From: Chara braunii
Taxonomy: Eukaryota; Streptophyta; Charophyceae; Charales; Characeae
DNA length: 20,814 nucleotides
Reading direction: 5' to 3'
NCBI GenBank assembly: GCA_003427395.1
Contig: BFEA01000128.1
Location: forward strand, 2,341,279 to 2,362,092
Every line of letters starts with the position of its first letter. Position 1 is the stretch's first letter. Under the pieces are notes generated by a model that saw only the letters and a program-made list of their open reading frames with translations, was not told where the DNA came from and searched no databases. The position numbers and the translations under genes were made by a program. This document shows positions 17,616 through 20,814 of this stretch, one piece after another.

Positions 17616-17727
17616 GGCCGCGCGACATTTTATCTGAAGCAGCCGTCGGCCGCTGTTTTGTACAACGTTGAGGGGGATCGTTGGGACGGTGCTCAGTCGA
17701 AGAAACATTGCAGCAGCTAAGAACGCG

Positions 17728-19873
17728 ATGTGGCAAATGGGGCGGCCAGGCGGGCTCTTCCTAGGAGCGGCTATTGCTGTCTTAGCCTTGGTGTGCTTCC
17801 ATGTAGGTGGAGCGAGCGGTTTCAAGATTGGCAATATTTGTAATCCTCTCTTGTCCGCGCGCGGCCCCTGGATCAATGGTCACTCTACTTTTTATGATGA
17901 TTTTGGACGCGGTGGTGCTTGTGGTTATGGGAGAATCGGAAGTCAGCTGTATAGAAACCGATTTGCTGCGGGCTCACCAAGGGTCTATTTGGGAGGATTG
18001 GCGTGCGGGATGTGCATGGAGGTCAAGTGCGTGAACAGCCCTGCCTGCAGACCCGGTAGCGTTCGTGTCACAATCACCGACTTGTGCCCGCCCAAGTATC
18101 CCAACCTTCGATGGTGCACCGGAGGGAAGGTGAGGAGCTCTCTCTTTCTCTCTTTTTCTCTCTCTTTCTCTCTCTTTCTCTCTCTTTCTCTCTCTTTCTC
18201 TCTTCCGAATCCTCTGCTCTTCATTTAGGGAGTCGCCACACGGCGCGCGGAAAGAAAAAAAGAATACGAGTGCATGCATCTTCCCTTAGCAACTGGAAAA
18301 CAGTTATCTGTTTTTACTATTAATAGTAGCGACTGGATCTTGCCACCTTCTGTGGGCTGATGCAATCTATTTTTTGTTCGTTTCATGTGCCGTGTGGCGA
18401 GACCCTTACCTGTGTAATGATAGAATCGAAGCTTAGCATCAATAATCACATGATGGATTTTTCTCTGCCCCTCTATATTGCAAAAACCATTGCAGTCAGA
18501 GCTGCCCGATCTTGTCGCAAACGGTATTCGCTAATGTGCGCGTTACGGTGGTGATAGAATGCCGAGCTAATGTGCGCATTACTGTGTAATGATAGAATCG
18601 AAGCTAAGCATCAAGTATCGTCTCACCCCCGTTTCCCCCCCGAAATTCAGCAGCGTGGTGTGGGTTTTCATTAGTTTCCTTGACCCTGAGATGTAAGACC
18701 CGCCTGGCCTCCCGTATGCTTGCTCTTACGTTCTTGTCTGCTTCGGTGATGTCTTCTTTCGTAGTAGTAAGAACAGCGTTCTGCCATTGTTGATGCTCTC
18801 TTACGCAGGAAAGCATTCTGCGACCGGTCGACTGATGCCTAACTAAGTCTTGTGGGAAACAAATCGAATGGAATCAGGTGGAATCGGATGGATTGTTTCT
18901 GTTTACAGGCGCGAATGGGCAGTTTCGGGGTGTTGCAATACCGTCGACTACGGTAGTAGAAGTCAATCGTTTGAGTGGTTTTCCTTTCCAGCAACTGTTT
19001 GTCATAAAAAGCTTCGCTTTCCGAATCATCCTTGTGATTTTTTTGCTTTGCTTCGCTTCGCCAAACGAGATCCATAAGACGGTTACCTTCAATTTAAAGC
19101 TAAAAATACAGTAAGTCTGACTCGTGGAGTTTCGTTTACTGCGGCTTGTCACGTAAATACAGTAATTTGGTTGGTTCTGCCTGCACGGCAATCAATTGTT
19201 TATGGATTTTCATTTTGGAATTTTTTGTTCTCTAACCTTATCGACATCAATCGTTCCTGGATTTTCATTTCAAGAAGTACCTGGACTTCTCTCATTGACA
19301 TGGCATTGAGGTGATCGTTAAAAAACAAAACAAAGAAAGAGGATAATGATCGTAACAGGATGTATAATGTACGTGCGTGTTTTTGAAGAAAAGAAGCGAA
19401 GGAAGGCGACGCAGTGTTTTTGAACCTGGTGATTCTGTGTGTGTCCTCTGTTCTGTTTACCCGGCTCCTTGCAGATTCACTTGGACATGGCCAGAGGTGC
19501 TTTCCCCGTGATTGCCAATCCGGGGGCAGGTCACGTGCCGATCCAATTCCGCAGCGTGCCTTGTGCCCCCTTCAGGCTTCTCAAATTCACTCTGAGGGGC
19601 AACAGGTGGGGTTGGCTGGAGGTGACGACGCTTACCATTCCGGGGAGTGGAAGGGTGTTGAGGTTAGAGTATGCCATGAAAGGCGGTGCCTGGACGGGAA
19701 TGTCCCGCGCATTCGGCGCAGCCTGGGCCACCAAAGGCAAGTTTCTGCGTTTTCCTATCTCTATTCGTATTGCAGTGTTTGGAAAGTTTTGCAAGCTGGT
19801 TGCCAAGGACTGTATCAAGGGGCAATTCTGGAACGGACAGCAGCTCAGCTGCTCATACTCCGTGGGGCTCTGA
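17728..19873 (+). CDS. Expansin (two exons: 17728-18129 and 19475-19873), 266 aa
   Basis: Expansins are secreted proteins that loosen plant cell walls by disrupting cellulose-hemicellulose contacts without known hydrolysis. Residues 1-31 form a signal peptide (hydrophobic core LFLGAAIAVLALVCF). The double-psi beta-barrel domain follows (about 50-165): HSTFYDDF (52-59), GGACGYG (62-68), LACGMCMEVKC (91-101), TITDLCPP (115-122), RWC (128-130) and HLD (136-138), matching the family's TFYG and HFD motifs with T54, Y56 and D138 retained. The CBM63-like domain (about 166-266) has WGWLEV (179-184) and GGAWTGMSRAFGAAW (204-218). The splice sites AAG|GTGAGG and TTGCAG|ATT join in phase 0 between K134 and I135. 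The start is the first ATG giving the signal peptide; the frame is open upstream but has no ATG. Length is typical. Oddities: D57 replaces the usual Gly of TFYG, L137 replaces Phe of HFD, D118 is more beta- than alpha-expansin-like, and there are extra C-terminal cysteines (240, 247, 260). Subfamily assignment is unsure. Confidence 0.93.
18139..18205. repeat. (CTCTTT)n-like microsatellite in the expansin intron
   Basis: CTCTCTTT units repeat about eight times with small length changes, ten bases past the donor site. Size variation here could affect splicing efficiency, but nothing in the sequence shows that it does. Confidence 0.93.
18405..18613 (+). repeat. Three related short repeats within the expansin intron
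   Basis: Copies lie at 18405-18445, 18530-18565 and 18566-18613. The first and third share TGTGTAATGATAGAATCGAA followed by GCT(T/A)AGCATCA. The second and third share GCTAATGTGCGC(G/A)TTAC and GATAGAAT. The second and third copies adjoin as a tandem pair and the first is about 85 bp upstream of them. Confidence 0.85.
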
Positions 19874-20470
19874 CATCCTCCCGTCAACCAAATCGCCGCT
19901 TCGGTGCCTCTCTCCGTGCGTGCCTTGTCGCCTCTCCTCCGGTCCTAACCGAGAAGAGTGCAGCTTAAGCTTACGAGGAAGCGGACGAAGGGGACTTAAC
20001 GCCCGTGCGCTTCAGGGAGCGCGGGTGCTTGGATTTCGCCTCTTGCTGGCGGGCGGATGAGATGGTTCTGAGGGGGAATGGGCTGACGGACGCGGCGAAA
20101 CGAGCCGACTGAACTATCTTCACGGCGGAAGGGACCGGCGGAGGTGCCCTGTGGTGGGCGAACGGTCTGAGACTGCAAATTTGTCTGCAAAAGTGAGGAT
20201 TTACACGTATTAAACGAGGTTGAGTTCTCCATAGGAGCCATATAAGCAGCCATCGTTGGGTGTTCGGGTGCTCTAGGGACTTTTTTCGACGCTGTAGGGA
20301 CTGACCATTCACGTCGAGGATCGGTCACGACAATCTTTGCTGAGCACACCCTGGTGCACACCGTGGAGATGGAATGACGGGCGGGCGGGAGCGAAACCCG
20401 AGGCGAACGGAAGAATCTGAAGAACCATGACATTGTAATTATTACCCTATAGTCGTACTACCGTCGTATT
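19874..20470. other. CpG-rich region downstream of the expansin, including its probable 3' UTR
   Basis: The expansin stop is followed by CG-rich sequence. No canonical AATAAA lies close. A TGTAA (20434-20438) and AT-rich sequence beyond 20440 are possible 3'-end signals. The minus strand is open for 145 codons in this region, listed separately. Confidence 0.45.
19996..20433 (-). CDS. Hypothetical minus-strand ORF, 145 codons, unsupported
   Basis: This frame begins MSWFFRFFRSPRVSLPPARH and continues arginine/serine/proline-rich to ...ALPEAHGR. The N-terminus is basic and hydroxylated like an organelle transit peptide, but there is no recognisable mature domain. A second minus-strand frame overlaps it. 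GC-rich DNA produces long chance frames, so this is offered only as a candidate. It would be convergent with the expansin and overlap its 3' UTR. Confidence 0.15.
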   Translation of the reverse strand: MSWFFRFFRSPRVSLPPARHSISTVCTRVCSAKIVVTDPRREWSVPTASKKVPRAPEHPTMAAYMAPMENSTSFNTCKSSLLQTNLQSQTVRPPQGTSAGPFRREDSSVGSFRRVRQPIPPQNHLIRPPARGEIQAPALPEAHGR

Positions 20471-20756
20471 TAGTATTCTTGTTTTCAAAATTTGTGAGAT
20501 TTATATACGAAATTCTTTGAGTGCAGTAGAGGAGGATATACTGATGTCGGTACTGCTCAGGTTCTGGTTGGCAGTTTATTAACGCACGATCCATTATCCT
20601 CCCTCAGGAAGGAGTACCTCTATGCGAATCGTCTGTAATATACCTTCTCTCTTCAATCTTATCGAATATATACTCTTCTCTCTCTCGCTCGCTCTCTCTT
20701 TTGTTTTTCTCTCTCTGTTTCTCTTGATCTTCCATGCTCCGTTCTATCTTCAACAC

Positions 20757-20760
<4 letters not shown>
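20471..20760. other. AT-rich flank with CT-rich patches, no gene
   Basis: AT-rich sequence becoming CT-rich from about 20640, leading into the terminal microsatellite. No coding features were seen. Confidence 0.6.

Positions 20761-20814
<54 letters not shown>
20761..20814. repeat. (CT)n microsatellite at the window end
   Basis: 27 uninterrupted CT dinucleotides reach the last base, so the repeat is probably cut by the window edge. Confidence 0.97.

Larger units (their letters stand above)
18130..19474 (+). other. Expansin intron (1345 bp)
   Basis: The intron is bounded by GTGAGG and TTGCAG, in phase 0. It holds a CTCTTT-type microsatellite at its start (18139-18205), a set of related short repeats (18405-18613), a run of C at 18634-18640 and ordinary AT-rich sequence. 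The two exon translations adjoin within one expansin motif region (RWCTGGK/IHLD), so no extra coding exon is expected inside. Open frames found in the intron are not supported as genes. Confidence 0.85.

Noticed and set aside
17668-17727. Upstream extension of the expansin frame
   Set aside because: The frame is open but contains no ATG before 17728, and the signal peptide fits a start at 17728.
19741-19785. A second small intron in expansin exon 2 (GGCAAG...TTGCAG)
   Set aside because: Reading through gives an uninterrupted frame that aligns with the C-terminal expansin domain, and the donor would be the rarer GC type.

Overview
The window looks like nuclear DNA from a green plant with a large, repeat-rich genome. 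Evidence: a two-exon expansin gene with GT-AG splice sites, a partial U2 snRNA sequence of plant type, many microsatellites, poly(A/T) tracts and tandem repeats, and no operon-like gene packing. The expansin is divergent, which would suit a charophyte alga (a Chara-like genome is my guess) or an early land-plant lineage. I cannot fix the species from sequence alone. One ambiguous base (n) sits inside a microsatellite.

Layout. 1-1.3 kb: possible minus-strand exons (21-43 and 929-1139) and a diverged relic of a hairpin repeat. 1.3-3.9 kb: microsatellites, a weak triplicated repeat, coding-like debris and a very G/C-run-rich block. 3.9-5.0 kb: a 13-unit tandem array of hairpin monomers in exactly two sizes, 92 and 68 bp. 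5.5-6.2 kb: a 363-bp unit tandemly duplicated with a shared 60-codon reading frame. 6.2-12.7 kb: AT-rich DNA with little recognisable content, apart from a possible minus-strand signal-peptide exon near 8.5 kb, a cluster of hairpins at 8.0-8.4 kb and broken coding-like segments at 10.2-11.4 kb. 12.7-16.2 kb: GC/CpG-richer DNA without a recognised gene, interrupted by GT/GA/GATA microsatellites. 16.2-17.3 kb: a CT/CA minisatellite and a duplicated hairpin-bearing unit.

17.4-19.9 kb holds the only confidently identified gene. A 3'-truncated U2 snRNA copy with an (A9G)3 tail and possible target-site duplications lies about 320 bp upstream of the expansin ATG, in the same direction. The expansin follows (exon 1 17728-18129, intron 18130-19474, exon 2 19475-19873; 266 aa): a secreted cell-wall-loosening protein with a signal peptide, a double-psi beta-barrel domain and a C-terminal CBM63-like domain. 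Downstream is CpG-rich DNA with an unsupported minus-strand ORF, and the window ends in a CT microsatellite.

No genes here form a pathway. Apart from the expansin, the interest lies in the repeat biology: the bimodal hairpin satellite, the U2-derived retrocopy and the repeated structures around the expansin promoter region and intron.
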